64,000 nt of DNA from Balanoglossus misakiensis (lineage: Eukaryota; Hemichordata). The notes below the pieces were generated by a model. That model worked only from the letters and a program-made list of their open reading frames with translations, had not been told where the DNA came from and made no database searches. The stretch is taken from the NCBI GenBank assembly GCA_040954595.2, contig CM082583.2:5084001-5148000 (forward strand), written 5' to 3'. Below are positions 30,771 through 44,660 of the stretch, piece by piece. The stretch's first letter is position 1. Every line of letters starts with the position of its first letter. Made by a program: the position numbers and the translations under genes.

Positions 30771-32526
30771 AAGAAACAAACTCATTAACCTATCTTGTGA
30801 TAGGAGCAACGGCTGAAAGCCCAGTCTGTGTGGTTTAGAGAAAAATATCAAAAAATTAAAATGATGATGATGGTAATATTATTAATCTAATCTTGTTTAT
30901 ATATACCAAGGGTAAAGAAAATTACGATTGAATGTTGGTTTCTATGCCCAAATATGGGTGGCGTTTTGACTTGGTCTTTTCTGTGTGATTATGAAATACA
31001 TACAGCCTTGCCTAGCAACCGTGTCCAAGACACACTTTTTTGGCGTAATTAAACAGATCTGTTATAAAATTTATAACCAACTGTAGTGACTGTGATTACT
31101 TCAAGTATCTGTCGCTCCCCTCCCCTCTTCCCTTCCCCAGTCTGCCTGGTCCAGGGGGAGGAAACTGCTGGCTTTTTGGTAGAATGGCAGCCTGGCTTAA
31201 TTTCTCCCCCTTTGCATTCTGTCGCTATGTCTTCTCATCTTCTTCTTCTACTACTACTTCTTTCATTGGCGTCTGCAGCTCCATCTTAGGCGCTTGGCAA
31301 AACAAACAAACAAAAACAAACAGCGCAAACTATGTAAAACTTGCACCCTGCCTTTGATGTCCTTAGCGTAAGAGGCTATTACACGTTGGCTTTGGTAACT
31401 CAAAGAGCTCTAGACATGGGCCAGTGGTTGGAAATTCGTAACCGATCACTTTCCCTTCTGCTATTGTTCCTAAATCCCTTTCAAACAGATTTTGCCTCTT
31501 TGAGTGTTTTTTCTTTCTTTACTCCAAGGCCGTCTCGGTGCAAGGCGCGTGGGCTAAAACTGTCTTTCCCCAAACCGATCTTTAAAAACTACAAGATTGA
31601 AGTTCATCCGATTAACATAAAAAAGTTCCCCCCTCCCTGCAGACCTCAAAATTATTTGCAAACTTAACAGTCAAGATCTCGATATTGACTAAAAACATAA
31701 CTCCACTCAGTTTTGAGACCAGAAGGCCCAAGCGAGCGAGGGTGCCCAGCCTTCTCTATTTACACATTTTAGTCACGTTTTCGTGTTATTGCCGTACTGT
31801 TGGAGGAGAGAGAGCCCCTAGTCCGCTTGAATTGTATTTTGTAAGCCTTTACAAAAGTTTAGTTTGTTCCCCCTCTTTTCTGACGTCAAGCCCCGGCGAT
31901 TACATGACAAGAGGCTGCAAGTTTTTTTTCGGCTGACTGGACAGTTTGACGGAGGGCCAACAAAAACACGCTGTGCCTCCGAATACAGTTACACGTCCTC
32001 CAAAAATGATGCTACCGTGACAGAACTTCGGTCTGAACTTGATACGCGTCTGACCTGCACGAGCCAAATTGCGTGTTTTAGATTTATTGCTAGTAACTTC
32101 TCTTGTGCGTACCAACTCGTAATTTAGCATTCTTTTGTTTGCTTTGCTTTCCAAAATTCACACTATATATATATCGACAAATGTGCGAGAGCGTTACTAT
32201 TCTCCATACTTTGACTCTCATTTTTTCCATGAAAGTTTGCCTTGACGTGGCTTAGCAGTCGGCATTTTGGTTTTGATGTAATTATACACTGGAATATTAT
32301 GGAAATAATGTCTTGGGGGAAATCTTGTTTCCTTCGACATGCTGGGAATGCACAGGCTTTTGGGCAACGGACGAAGCTGGCAGATATAATTGACACGGGG
32401 TAGCCCGAGAGCGCTGCTAGCTAACTTTTCTCCATTCATCGAGAAACAATTAAACCTTCTTATTACGCGAGAGTTATTTGGGCAAGGTCCTCTCTCCGTG
32501 ACAAGCTTGGAATGACATGCCGGCTC
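30771..32526. other. Immediate downstream flank, no gene recognised
   Basis: A strong acceptor-like tract (cctcttcccttccccag, ending at 31140) is followed by unrecognised sequence, possibly a longer COUP-TF 3' region or a non-coding exon. An ATG at 31227 opens a leucine-rich 20-residue frame that stops at once. A CRE palindrome lies at 31881-31888. Confidence 0.5.
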
Positions 32527-32550
32527 GGGTCACCGTTCAACCTTTGACTG
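32527..32550 (+). promoter_or_regulatory. Overlapping DR1-like nuclear-receptor sites
   Basis: GGGTCA C CGTTCA (32527-32539, one base from RGTTCA) overlaps a weaker minus-strand DR1-like CAGTCA A AGGTTG (32538-32550). About 2.4 kb after the COUP-TF stop. Confidence 0.33.
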
Positions 32551-32721
32551 GTGAAGAAGAAAAAAAAAACTATTTGAGATTGTAAACGTGTATATACGTA
32601 TGCACTGATTCGCGCGCGGACTTTAGGGTTTGAGAACCGGCGCTGATTTGTTGAGAAAAAAACCAGGTCTGCCATTTTGCTCGCACAACGCGGTTCTTTG
32701 TAAATTACATGGAAGGGCTGG

Positions 32722-32734
32722 TCACCTTTGACCC
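32722..32734 (-). promoter_or_regulatory. DR1 nuclear-receptor element (GGGTCA A AGGTGA)
   Basis: Minus-strand direct repeat with a single A spacer; only one base departs from RGGTCA A RGGTCA. This is the closest match to the optimal COUP-TF/HNF4/RXR site that I saw in the window. Confidence 0.45.
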
Positions 32735-34683
32735 GGCGTCTACACCTAGGAAGCCAGTGGACAACCTTCTGTCAGGAGTTGGTCATTCGTCAAAAATCGC
32801 AATGACTCAACGAAGCCGGGCAGAGAAGCCGAGTTCGAATCACAGCGCTACAGCGGCAGGGTAAAAAGTCAAGGCGTCGACATGGAAATGCTTTTAGAAA
32901 ACCAACATCAGCCGGAACGTTTAAATGGACGGAAGAACCTTTGATTTTTTAGCTAGTTCATTTTTTTACAAGTTTTCCCTCTTAATCTCGTTTCGTGTGA
33001 AAGGAAAGGTGGCAAAAGGGAGGCCGGTATAAACTCGTCAAGAACTTCCTAATGTGATTAGACTAAACATTTTAAAAAGCAACAGCACTGATAAAGGACG
33101 TATTATACGTTATTTTATATAGCGTTGAACGACGTATTAGACGCTGTACAAAGCAGACAGGAGAAGAGAGTTAACACGCCATCTGGCTTCGCCGTATCGC
33201 AGAGATTTGACAACATTCACTGATAGACGGAATGATTTATCATAACGTGACCGTGTAACAGCACCACGCCGGTGTTGCGTCGTGGATGCAAGAAGGGAAT
33301 GCGGCCTGCTCGTCTTTTTTTTCTTACTCGAAAAGTGGAAATATCAAAGAAGAAGCCCAACAGACGACACGCTTTACCACAGCGCCGTGCTGTCAATTTG
33401 AAAATGGAAATATGGCGGCCGTCTGAAGGGAAAGCGGCACTTGGGAATTTACCTCACCGCGGTTCTGTATATTAAGGCGCAAGCAGACGCTCGTTAGCTC
33501 ATCCTCTGTCGAACTGTATCCCGAACCGCTGATCTAAGAGAATATGACACATGTCTTTGTTAGGGTTAAAACTCATTACTCTGTATCGAGGAAAAAACTT
33601 TGGTTGTCATAGTTTATACTATTCAGGCAGCGCGGAGTAAACCACCAACTCTGATTCTAGCGCGCTCCCCCTACACGCATGACTTGGTTAAATTGCGCTT
33701 GTTCGGAAGCATGCGAGTAAAATAGCACGGCTGAGGTCCGTGTACATTAACGTCGGCTCATTTCGGTGTTTGTGGTTTTCGAAACCAATTCGGTGCTTGC
33801 GCTTTTGCAAAGGGCTTAATTTAATCTGTGTCTGGAAGCATGCTCGATTCCGCGATCTGATAATCGTTTGGCGGATATCGTTGGAAAGTGGATGCGCAGG
33901 CCCACATGGTTTATAGTGTGCCACTGTCGCTGTATGACAAATTAGAAACCCGGGAGTCAAGATGGCGGATATCGAATGCGGTATGATTCTTCCATCAAGC
34001 CCTAATTCGGTAGAAACCGCAGGACTCGGCGGCCCAAAGGAATGATACTTACCCGCTTAAGTTTATTAAATCGTCCACCTCTCTCTACCCATTTGCACTA
34101 AAAATGGCCGCAGTACTACGACTTTTCCCGCCGCCGCCGCCATGCTGACGTTTGACGTTTGCATTTGTTCTGTCATACGAACCAAGGAAGCGCGCGCGTT
34201 TTTTTTTGCCATAGCAGACGAAAACAAACAAATGTACGGATTTATTTTCTCTTGGATAGACGATTTTGCGATGAATTTTGGCACAATCAATACTAGGTAT
34301 TACCTTACTGAATACAATTTCCCATAGGTCAGCCAAAGAGGTCTGCTAGGAAGGCACGCATTTCTCGTGGAGTTTTAGGTTACACAACCACAAGCCATGC
34401 CCCCTACATATTGATGTACTGTTTTGAAAAGTATAATTATCCCAGAACAAAAAAATCAGGGTACACCATTTTTTTTACCTGCCTTCTGTCGTATGGACGC
34501 GAGTTACTATAAATTGAAGCAATATATTTAAAACGTTTATGGGACCATACGGTATTTTCCCTGTGACGGACGCGTAGTATTTTCAGTGCTGGTTCCGGCT
34601 GCAGTTCGGTGGATGTGCTGGTCCCGCGGAAAATGACGTTAAATTGGTATTCGACATAACGACGGTTTCTTGGTTACAAGAGA

Positions 34684-34722
34684 GAGGGGGGAGTGTGTGT
34701 GTGGGGGGGGGGGGGGAGGGGG
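34684..34722 (+). repeat. G-rich tract with (GT)n
   Basis: gaggggggag followed by a short (TG)n, 14 consecutive G and a further G block: several closely spaced G runs compatible with a G-quadruplex on the + strand. Confidence 0.8.
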
Positions 34723-37599
34723 TGCGCGCGTGTGTATGCGTGTGTGAAAGGGGTATTTCATCTCGGAGGACGCTGTCAGATACGGTAGAATTTTGCACGT
34801 GGTTTGAGATGACCTCACAAGCATGCAGGTAAACAAAGTTCGAGTGCGGGGATGCAAGGATGGCCTCTTGATCCCTCAGAGACAAAGAATTGAAAAAAAA
34901 AAACACATGAAAAAAAACAACAAAACTGGCGAGGTGATGTTCGGGGAAACATTATACCGGTCAGGGAACGGCAGTGTTAATTCACGCTAGCCAGTGATAA
35001 GTACCCAATATAGCGATATTGATATGCAAAATGAGAGAAATAACACTGTCTTGTGTCAAAGGTTTCTGATTGTTTGATTTATTTTTAGAAGAACCCCATT
35101 AAACTGTGTCTAATTGGACCTTGAACGTGATCTTTGCGCTGAAAATACGATTTCTGACAAATTTGTGGCACAATTTCCACAATGAAAACGACCAGATGCC
35201 GTTGCGGGAGAACTGGTCCATTAAAGTGTTATTTCTTCTTTTCCGACTCGCCGTTTTTTTGTCTCATTCACGGGAGTGCCGTGAATGCACGAACTGTGGT
35301 CCCAGCCTGCATTATGTATACCCCCTTAAAGCAAAAGAACAAAAGTAGCGAATGGCCTCGTGGCCGGTAACATACAAAAGTTCACGGCATTTGATCACAG
35401 GGGCCAACCCCGGCACAATGACAATGCAAATAAAACGAAGTGCATGTTTCGAAAATCTTTTTAAAAGCGGCTGGGCTCAGCGATAGCCCGGCTTCTTCTA
35501 ACAAACACACTCCCGCCGAAATCTGCTCCGTTAAATCACCCCTCAATTTATCATTCGCGCTCTAATCGCCGCGCCAACTGTTACTTTGACGGCGGGCCAG
35601 GAACGCGCGCTCTGCCTGCATTCGCTTCTCCATCTCTAGAAACAAGAGCGCGACTTGGAAAAAAAATATAATAGCGATTCGCGTCTGACAGCTTTCTACT
35701 ACAAGCACACATGCAAAGCACATCCCCGTTTCTATTGTGAAGCAACGCAGATCATAATTCCCATTTTTCCTATTAATCAATTTGTGGTTTCGCTAATTAG
35801 GCTCAAATATGTCTCCGCAAACAAGAAATACGGGGCTTAACCAGATTCGTAACCGCAAACGTCGCGTCGCCGGGTCCGTATAGCGTTGGAAAAAAAACCC
35901 ACGACGATCGCATGCTATAATCAGCGAGAGGAAGACTTGAACCGGCGTGCAGTCTGACAGAACCATAAAGGTAATAGGCAGAAAAAATGACTATGAGCGC
36001 ATATGTGATTTTATCATTTATGACAAGCAGGAAGTTACAAATTGTAGTCTGCATTATACGAAGCCAGTGTTTGGCACAAATGAACAATTCGGACGTCATC
36101 TCTGCTGTATTTCGTTGTTTCAAAAATGTACAAGAAACACGTAGTAATGTTCTCTGGAAATTGGCGGCACTGATAGGCACGATTTCTCGAAAATGAGCCA
36201 TTTTTTTTCTCTCTCTCAAAAAGTCACCAGGCACAGGAAATTGTGAGTTTAGATAATTATTCTGAATGACAATGAGGAATGTTTTGACATCTTCGATATC
36301 CATTTTCAGTTGTTTTTGTTTAGCTCAGCTGAAGCGGAAACTCGAAGCTTTCTGTCAAACGTTAACGCATCAACATAAATTGAAGTTGCTCGCGCTCAAA
36401 TGACCGTGCGACCTTAGACATTTTTCGCCGGGGTAAAGCCGTTCGTTCGTTTGTTTGTTTTTTCAAAACTGACCGTTTACGTTTTGTTTTGTCGCGGTGG
36501 TATCGTGGTTGGCGATGTTGACAGTCGCCGTACAGACTAATAGATTTCGAATTAGGGTGCCTATCACGCCGTAGATTAGTATCGTGTCGTTGGATCAAAA
36601 TCTCGTAAAACGCGTGACAGTTGAAGGATGGGCATTAGGGCTACCTGTCCCCCTAAAATATGTGACTCAACTCGCCTTCACAGATCGTTAGAGAGCGCAG
36701 AAATGGCCGAGACAGTGCGGTCGAGGTGCGCTTTACACTCGAATTGTAAACGTCGGTGGCGACAGTCATGCAGATTTCAACCACTAATGACAGTGATCGA
36801 AGTCGGGGGAGTCTTTTTATTATTCGTGCCCAGCGTAAACGTTTCCAGAAAATGACTCCAGCAGACAAATCAGCGCGATATGCATAACCTAGTGATGTTT
36901 AACTTGGTGTTACTCGCAGACGACAATCATAACTTACTCAAACGGCGGGAAAATGGGAGGACCCGTATTCGGAGGCACATTTACTTGGAAAAAAAAATAT
37001 TCGCATTTATGATCGAGCTTTGGCGCAGGCGCCGGACTGTGACCCCTCACATGATCAAAATAGGTAGCCATGGCAACGCTCTATGAGACTGGGAACGTTC
37101 CTTCGCGCCTGGGCATTCCTTGTCTATGCTGTTTACCTGTCTGTCGGGGGTTATGACCCGTCTGCTGACGTCGCTCACGCAGAGGTGCTGTACAGTAACT
37201 GCAGCCACCAAATCAACAGGGGCCCTGCTGTTCTGTTGCGTCCTGTCTGTCCGTATTTCATTCCAAAGGAGCAGTTAAAAAATAACAGCCGTTTGCATAA
37301 TTATGTAATTAATATTCCTGTTGAGGTTGATCATAGCTTGTATTGGTCTTTTTAATTGGACCACTCTCAGCTTGAGTGGCCACACAACACTTTATATTCG
37401 AATCAAACACTCTGCATATGGTCCCCTTTCTGTTGTAAACTCCGGTTTTACAACTGCCTTTAGAAGCTCCTAAAATTGTCATAAAAGTAAAATATAGCGG
37501 GAGCAGCGGAAAACCACTCGCTCTCAACTTCAAAAATCTGTTCGTTTATGTTTCCCCGTGCCCGCTTTCCGACACCTGTCTGTGCGCTTTAAACAAGTC

Positions 37600-37617
37600 T
37601 CACATGTATACATGTGA
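37600..37617. repeat. 18-bp perfect palindrome TCACATGTATACATGTGA
   Basis: Reads identically on both strands and carries two ACATGT words; not part of a larger repeat that I can see. Confidence 0.9.
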
Positions 37618-39111
37618 CGAAGGAGAGAGACTCTTTGTCCCCGCCAATTCGCAGGCTCGGTCGAGTAAGGAATTGCTTGTTTCCGCTCATCACGGTGACA
37701 GCAGAAAAAAGGAGGGAAAAATGAAAGAATCCATGAAATGAAAAATTCATACAGAAAGGAAGGAGAAATGACGCTTTTAACTTTGGATCATGTGAATCCG
37801 TTTTCAAACAATTCAGGAATTCTATACCATCTTCTCTTTCGGGGGAATCTCTCATTTACCGCCTGATCCAGAACCCTTTCCATCGAAAGCCAACAATAAA
37901 ACAAAAGGAGAAATTAAAGCTAACTATATGGGTGGCGATATTATTTATTGAATAATGTATACGGAGCGTTGTGTTTAGCTATAGCCTACAATGGTTTGAT
38001 TGCTGCGTGAATTTTTCTTCCCGCCAATATGTGAATGAGCGCGTCTGCATGTGCGCGCGCGGAAACGAATCCCAGCGTCATTGAGGTCCCCTTGTGTCGT
38101 TCGGAATCCGATCGAAATAATTTTAATAAAAAAACAAGGATGAAAAACTGTGAGCAGGAAATTTTTTTCAGTTTAATAACACATGAATACGGGCAACCTT
38201 GAGAAGTCTCCCCATGCTGTGAACGCTTGTGGGAATATTTTCTTGGCTCGGTTAATATCTGGGAAAAAAACCGCGTCGCTGTAAACTACTTCAAATCACA
38301 GTCGCGCTCTGGCGTTCGTCGTTAGATTGGAAATTCTGACCCTGTGCCAGTCAGTGCAAGAGATACAGCACAAGGCATATCCGCAGTAGCAATTGAATAC
38401 ACAATGAGGACGATCATACAATGGTCTGCAATATTTATCGTCATGCATTTTCAACATCGCGGAGCCATCTGATTTGCATGATGCGAACGTCTGATAAATC
38501 CCACCAATTCGAGTACATTTATTCATCTGTTTAAAATTTACCGTCCCAGCGGGGTTATGTCGAACTAAAAGCAACCCCCCAAAATAATGCTGAAAAATCC
38601 GCGACTTGACTCCGTCGGGCACTTGAGCACGACAAAAGCCCTGGCGGTTACTATTTGCGTGTTGTTCCCAATAACACCAAAACTTTCATCGTTGGTGTTT
38701 ACATTGTGGCGAAGGGGGGGGGGACCTTGTGGGCCGAACCTGGCTTCTGCAAGGGATTCTACTGGTCCAAAGATCGTCTCCTCTTCTCCTTCTGTAAAGA
38801 AAACAAAGCACGGAGACCCCGGCCCCATCAAGACTCGGGCTGACTGTGAGTCCCGCGTACGTACGTGAGCGGAATACAACATGGCCGAAAATCACAATCA
38901 GAGCCAGACTTTGCCCCAAAGCCAAAAAGAATCCCTCCCCATAATTTTGGTAATCATATCATTGGAATAGTTGCCGTCTTTTGTGACAGATCGAGGTTCC
39001 ATTATGAGTTTTCAGCTTTTTTCGGGCTTATTCTTACGTTCACATGGTCTTTAGCCGACAATGCACACGTTGAAGGGGAAAAGTGCAGAAAAAAGGGGTA
39101 AATTTGAATTA

Positions 39112-39129
39112 TTAACGTTTAAACGTTAA
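39112..39129. repeat. 18-bp perfect palindrome TTAACGTTTAAACGTTAA
   Basis: Two AACGTT words around a central TTTAAA; identical on both strands and isolated. Confidence 0.9.
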
Positions 39130-42100
39130 AATATTGTGGTCTAGCCACCCAGCCAACCAAATCGATCGAGGATATGAATAGGGTTCAGAACCAAATCACA
39201 CTGCGACTATAAAGGGGAAGGCAGTGGCACCCAAAGGGATTCTGGGATTGAATTGTCACCAAAGTTACCCTCCCTGCATTCGTAGATTAGGGCGAAGTAG
39301 TTCCGATATTGACATGCTGCACAGAAACCGCCGACAGATCTGCATAATAAACAGCACCGCTGTGTTAAGAAAAATGTCCCCTTTTCTGATCGCTACCCCT
39401 TGTCCCCCATCCCCCCTACACACGCACATCGGTGTCAAAACCTCGCAGACGATCACGAGTTGAGGGGTCACCTTGGAGCGAGACGAAATTCGTCACTCTG
39501 TTTATATATATTAAAAAAAAATCAAAGATTTGGAAATTGCGTGCAGCGCACAGCCATTAGGTAGGCACGCCGACTTTCAGGAGGATGGAAGCCCAGTCAA
39601 AGCCCTCTGTGAATACGTTTTTTATCGCCCGTGCACTATTCGAATAAATCACAGTCAGGAAGACTGATGTGTTCCTACAAACAATCCATACAAATGTGCC
39701 AGTGCGATTATTTCGTCAGCAAAACCTGCTCCTTTGCGACCCCTGGAAAGAAAGTATCGCGGGGCGAGAAACGACACTACCCACCCAAATTTACACGTTT
39801 TCAGAGTCCGTTATGCAGATTCCGGTACACTTGTGGCGCGTTTAAGGCCGATTTTTACATTTTTATGTCGAAATTCGCCGTAAAGCTAATAAAAAACGGA
39901 ACAGTCGTGTTGACAACCGCATCTATATACACAGTCGTATATTACGGCGACAAGAGTTGTCCTTACGCTGTCGACGACAATGAAACTCGGGGAAAAAAAT
40001 TTGAATGTTGGGGCCATACTTCACAGTTGATGTCATTGGCGTCGTTTTATACCCTGAACGCGCGGGATTACTCATCGCGACGCGCAGATGGAGCAGGCAG
40101 TTTGAGATGTTGTCCTCAGCGGTGACCGCATGCAAGACTGATGGTCCGGTTGAAAGCTCCCATATCTACCCCCTATCAAATTTTGTTCAATTCCAAATTG
40201 AAAGTGTCGCGAATAGGCACAGCTCTATTGATGCCTCAGCCCCACCATTGAACACAGTTCATGAGAGGTATCGCAATTTTGAGTCTTTTTGACTCGCTGT
40301 TTTTCTTCGTCCAAGCAACCTGTTTTTTTTTCACTGGCAGTCGCCTGAGTGTTTGCCAGTAGCTGCAAACGAACAGACTCTACGATCGGAGTTTAGTGTT
40401 GCGGTTTTAGAGGCATGTTTTAATAATCTCTGCCACTATTCAGCCCATAACACGTGATTTCCAGAATATTAACGGATCGGAGATCATTGTGCTAAAATGC
40501 GGAATTACTCATTGTGTGGTGGCTCAAAAAAAAAACCGGAAAATTGTTTGAAGTGGTCTCGGTTTCAACGTGGGGAGACGACGGCTATATCTTTACAGAG
40601 AAGATATTTCCCGCGAAAAAGGAAACCAGCGGAAAACGGAGAACATTAACCGTTCCAGCTTTTCTTTTTGTGTGGCTGTGCTTAGAATGAAATCAAACCC
40701 ACGCGGCGTGTATTACCGTAATAGAGTGGTGTCGGCCCGCTTTTGAGCTTTTTTCCCCTTGCAAATCTATGCAGTTTCGATGCTATCTGTATACCAGACT
40801 ACTGCATAAGACTCCATTTTGCATTTTGGAAAAAAAAACGAAGATGGGCGAGTGAGAGCGAGATAGAGAGAGAGCGCCACTGTTAATGTCTGGAGCTAGC
40901 CACGCGGTGAAGCACAGCAATGTAGATCGAGCACACTTGCTGGTGCTATAATATCGCATGTTGACTAAACAAGTATAAAATAGAAAAGAGAGGGGAGAAA
41001 AATAACATTAAAATCAAATCCTGGTGAAATTGACTCGATCTCGTTAAAACGCTATTTTGGATGAATTTGTGGTCGAGTGAAGTCACTGGCATTATCATCA
41101 CTCCACTAGGTTCGAAGTTGTCGGGCACACTACACGCAAGAAATCACTCGCTTGCGTGCAGGAATAAATGGGGCCGATTACTAGCGCCTTTGAGCGGTGG
41201 GGAGATTTTTTGTTCGGAATTTCTCTTCTTTGGTTGTCAAAACCCCGTGGACACCTCGCCACGGTCCGTCGTGTAACCAGTACAGTTGAAGCAGTCGAGT
41301 GTTTACAGTCGGGGTTAGGTTTCTTAAAACCTTTAAATTGTCAGCCTTGGTCACTCTGCCGTGTAAATTTCTGAACTCGATATTTGGGGTTCGTTGTCAA
41401 AAGAAAACCCCTCCACTATGTTTGAAAGGCTTTGCCGTACCGCAACGAGTCGCCTGGCCGTTAAAACGACTCAGAAAAATAAAACCGGCATCAGAACGAC
41501 GAGTTCCGCACGCTTTCGTGATAATCAGACACATACCTACCCTAATAACTGCAATATCAATCAATAGCGGTGCGCCAGTTCTTACGTATATGTGCGCTAC
41601 TGTATTTTACGGCCTTCAAATTTCTCATATGTTTTGCCTTGTGCCCGTACTCACAAGACTCCTCACAAAAGACCGAAGCGAATTAAAACCGATCCCATTC
41701 TTCGGGTGTTTCCAAAAACGATTCCTTTTTATTATGACTTTTCAAAAGCGCGACTTTTTTCTTAAACAAAACATTTAGGTTTCGGGGTTTTGTTCGCATT
41801 GTGCGCCAAAAGACAATGGAATAATGAGCCACTCAAAAATCTTTATGAAATTGACACTTATGGGTTTATTTGACGCAATCATAAACAGAAAATATAAACC
41901 GGTAAATATATGGATTGGGCCCCCCTGGTTCGCTGGAAAATGTCTCGGGTGTAACTGAAGTCTGCAGCCCCCCGAAAATCAAAGGCACCTGTGAAATGTA
42001 ATAACAAAATATGTTGCTGGCAGGCAAGTGCACACGGAGACGTTGACATTACTGAAACAAACGCCCCCATACATAAATGGTTCATTTCTCCAGTATTGCG

Positions 42101-42817
42101 CCCTTATTTTATGTCCGGGCGTTTAATTCTACGAGCTTGGCTGTGTCATTATTTCTATGGCCAGAAAAAAAATAAGTGAGCGACAAAAATGTGTTTTGAA
42201 AGCAAGAGACGTCGATCAGATTTTCGTGTGTGTTTTTTATGGTGTGCGAGTATGTCTGACTTTTCTGCGCCTCCGTTTATTTGATTCCTGGGTACATCAC
42301 GGGAGCAGAAAAAATTGGCGACATAGCCCCTACCCAGTCATCCACGGAATGCTGCAAGGGGCCAAGTTTTTTTCCCCTCAGCCACGACGCCAAGACACCG
42401 TGAAAAATTTCCCGGAATATTTAGTCATGCTTGTCAAGAACGTTCTGCTGGTCTACCATAACGTCTAAATTCAAAGTTCACTTAACCACGGCATAAAAAA
42501 TACCTGAACAGCCGCGCACAAGGTGTGTTTACCCATCTGCTCAGATGTCAACCGTCAGAATAAATGAAATGCAGAAAAACGTCGAAAAACTCATTACATT
42601 TGCACGTTGGTCGCGCTGAAAAAAAATCGATGTTGAATTTCTGATCTCAGGGTACAAGTCATATTGTCAACATCCTCACAAATACGAACTGGAATGATCG
42701 ATTATTCTCACGCAAGTCATGCCTGTGCGAAATTGTTTACAAAAATCAACAAAATGAAATGCAACGCTGCGTTCTGTCAGTGCATGCTACTTGTTTTTCG
42801 TCTTTAACCTTATATAA

Positions 42818-42912
42818 AGAGAGAGTATACTATATGTACATATAGAGTATATATTATATATTCATACAGAGTATTATTATGTATATGCATATAGAGTACG
42901 TATATACAGAGT
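42818..42912. repeat. AT-rich degenerate tatagagtat repeat
   Basis: Imperfect repetition of TATAGAGTAT-like words, including the 16-bp palindrome CTATATGTACATATAG at 42830-42845. Confidence 0.65.
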
Positions 42913-43053
42913 GAAGAGAGAGAACCATATACAGAAAATAAATAAATAATCCTGTATTTGAAAACAAATATATAAGTATCTGAAAACATCTTTATGTAAT
43001 CCTGTAAAAGCACTTAAAATAACTTCCAATTGTTGAAATTGACAAGCTGCTTG

Positions 43054-43608
43054 ATGAAAGCTACCAGGTCTAGGAGTCAGTTGCTTCCAGGCTTCTCTTC
43101 TCACCATCGCTGCATTAAGGACCAGGGGCGGTTCCTTGTAATCAGTACGAGTTCTTTTCCATCAAACGTCCCCGCAATCTGGGAAGAAGACGGGAACATG
43201 ATGGACGCAGCAGTTGCACAAAATCTCACAAGTGCCGGGAAAAGGGGTCTATTTTATCTGCGGGCAAGTGGAGAGTACTCACGGAAAAAATGGGTGAACG
43301 CTTTGAAAGGACGTTGCGAATGCGCCTTTTCTCTCTCCTACTACGCCCAATCGTTTCTTAGGTTTATTCAAGAATGGTTATTATTCATTTCCGGTACCGT
43401 CGGTGACGATGGCCGGCCTCGATTAGGATTGGCACTCAGTCATTCTGCATCGCCCGGGCTGTCACTCCGACTTGACATTTCGGGTGACATACGTGTGTAT
43501 TCTTTCAACGGTCCCTCGCACTCAAAACACACCACACATGGGAGTTTTCATATTCCATTGTGCCCCTACCAACACTCCCATTATGCCTCGACTAATCCCC
43601 CGAAATAA
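43054..43608 (+). other. Long open frame of unknown identity (184 codons from ATG)
   Basis: One of the longest frames outside the COUP-TF locus. It contains GLFYLRASGEYSRKKWVNAL and LGLALSHSASPGLSLRLDIS. No domain, signal peptide or membrane segment is recognised, no TATA box or polyadenylation hexamer is obvious, and the upstream in-frame region opens with non-ATG codons. Chance is the likely explanation; a lineage-specific exon cannot be excluded. Confidence 0.12.
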
Positions 43609-44501
43609 TAATAATCAGAAGACGGAATAATACCGATATGCAAACGATGAGTGATTTGTAAGAAGTTATACATTCTCCGCCTCTGATGGAGTGACAATAT
43701 GGAAATGTTGTGTTAAGACTGCCACCGCAGCGAGTTTATTGATTAAGAAAGTTCATGTTAGTTGAACGGCGGGCTAATCTCGACAGCTTCCAAGGCTTGA
43801 CGTAAGACTGCATTCGGAACATCAATTGGACGGGAGTTGTTCTAAGCCGGCGAACGTCGGCGGGAATCTGAATTTAAAACCCGTATAATTCGAGTGTGCG
43901 CCGGTTTCCACGCTCTCTTCCTGTTATGACAGTGACACCCGAGTTTGGTATACATCGACCATAATTGAAACACGGAGTACTCCCAGCTAATCCCAGCTAA
44001 GCGGTATTGTGGCGAACAGTGACTGAGCCGCGCTAAGAAGACCACTATAAGTATTAATGAAACAGATCACGCTTCTAAAGAGACTGCTTCAAACAGCTCA
44101 AAAGTTTGACTTGCCTTTGGTTAGAAAAAAAAATGCGCGAGACAGTCACCCGGCCTACCGTGTCACGTGCTCGAAGTAAGACGGAAAATTATCTCTCCTA
44201 GGTCTCCCAGTCGCACCAAACTTTCTCGCCAGTGTTCGCGACCCCTCATTTGCGATCGAGGTTGAGTGTCCCCCAATACAACCAATCAGAGTATATGCCC
44301 CTCAATATATATTTTTGTCTCCGGGACCATAATACGCCAAAACAAAGGAGGTATGTCACCTCTTTCTCGTCCATTGGCCAAAAGAGCTTGTTCCAACGGT
44401 GAGAATGCATCTCGTCGGTTAGCTAACGTTACATATTTGGCACTGTATACATTACACGTTTCGGATTACCTGTGTTTGAGAGGTCTGGCTTTTTTCTGAA
44501 A

Positions 44502-44660
44502 ACATACATACATACATACATACATACATACATACATACATACATACATACATACATACATACATACATACATACATACATACATACATACATACATACA
44601 TACATACATACATACATACATACATACATACATACATACAGACATACAGACAGACAGACA
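44502..44660 (+). repeat. (ACAT)n microsatellite with a short (ACAG)n end
   Basis: About 35 near-perfect tetranucleotide units (44502-44640), then variant units containing GACA to 44660. The open frames of repeated YVCM or YIHT residues here are translation artefacts of the repeat. Confidence 0.97.

Larger units (their letters stand above)
32735..44501. other. Downstream flank, no gene recognised
   Basis: Holds a G-rich block (34684-34722 with 14 G at 34703-34716), a G run at 38714-38723, two 18-bp perfect palindromes (37600-37617 and 39112-39129), a 15-base near-repeat (33097 and 33131), a TATA-type AT-rich low-complexity tract (about 42818-42912), a tandem TCCCAGCTAA (43981-44000) and an unrecognised 184-codon ATG frame (43054-43608). 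Confidence 0.5.

Noticed and set aside
31227-31289. Signal-peptide-like MSSHLLLLLLLLSLASAAPS
   Set aside because: Ends in a stop after 20 residues with no donor; arises from CTT/CTA low-complexity DNA.
32831-32860. B-box-like GAGTTCGAATC
   Set aside because: No A-box upstream and no acceptor stem; could be a decayed tRNA-derived element but not supported.
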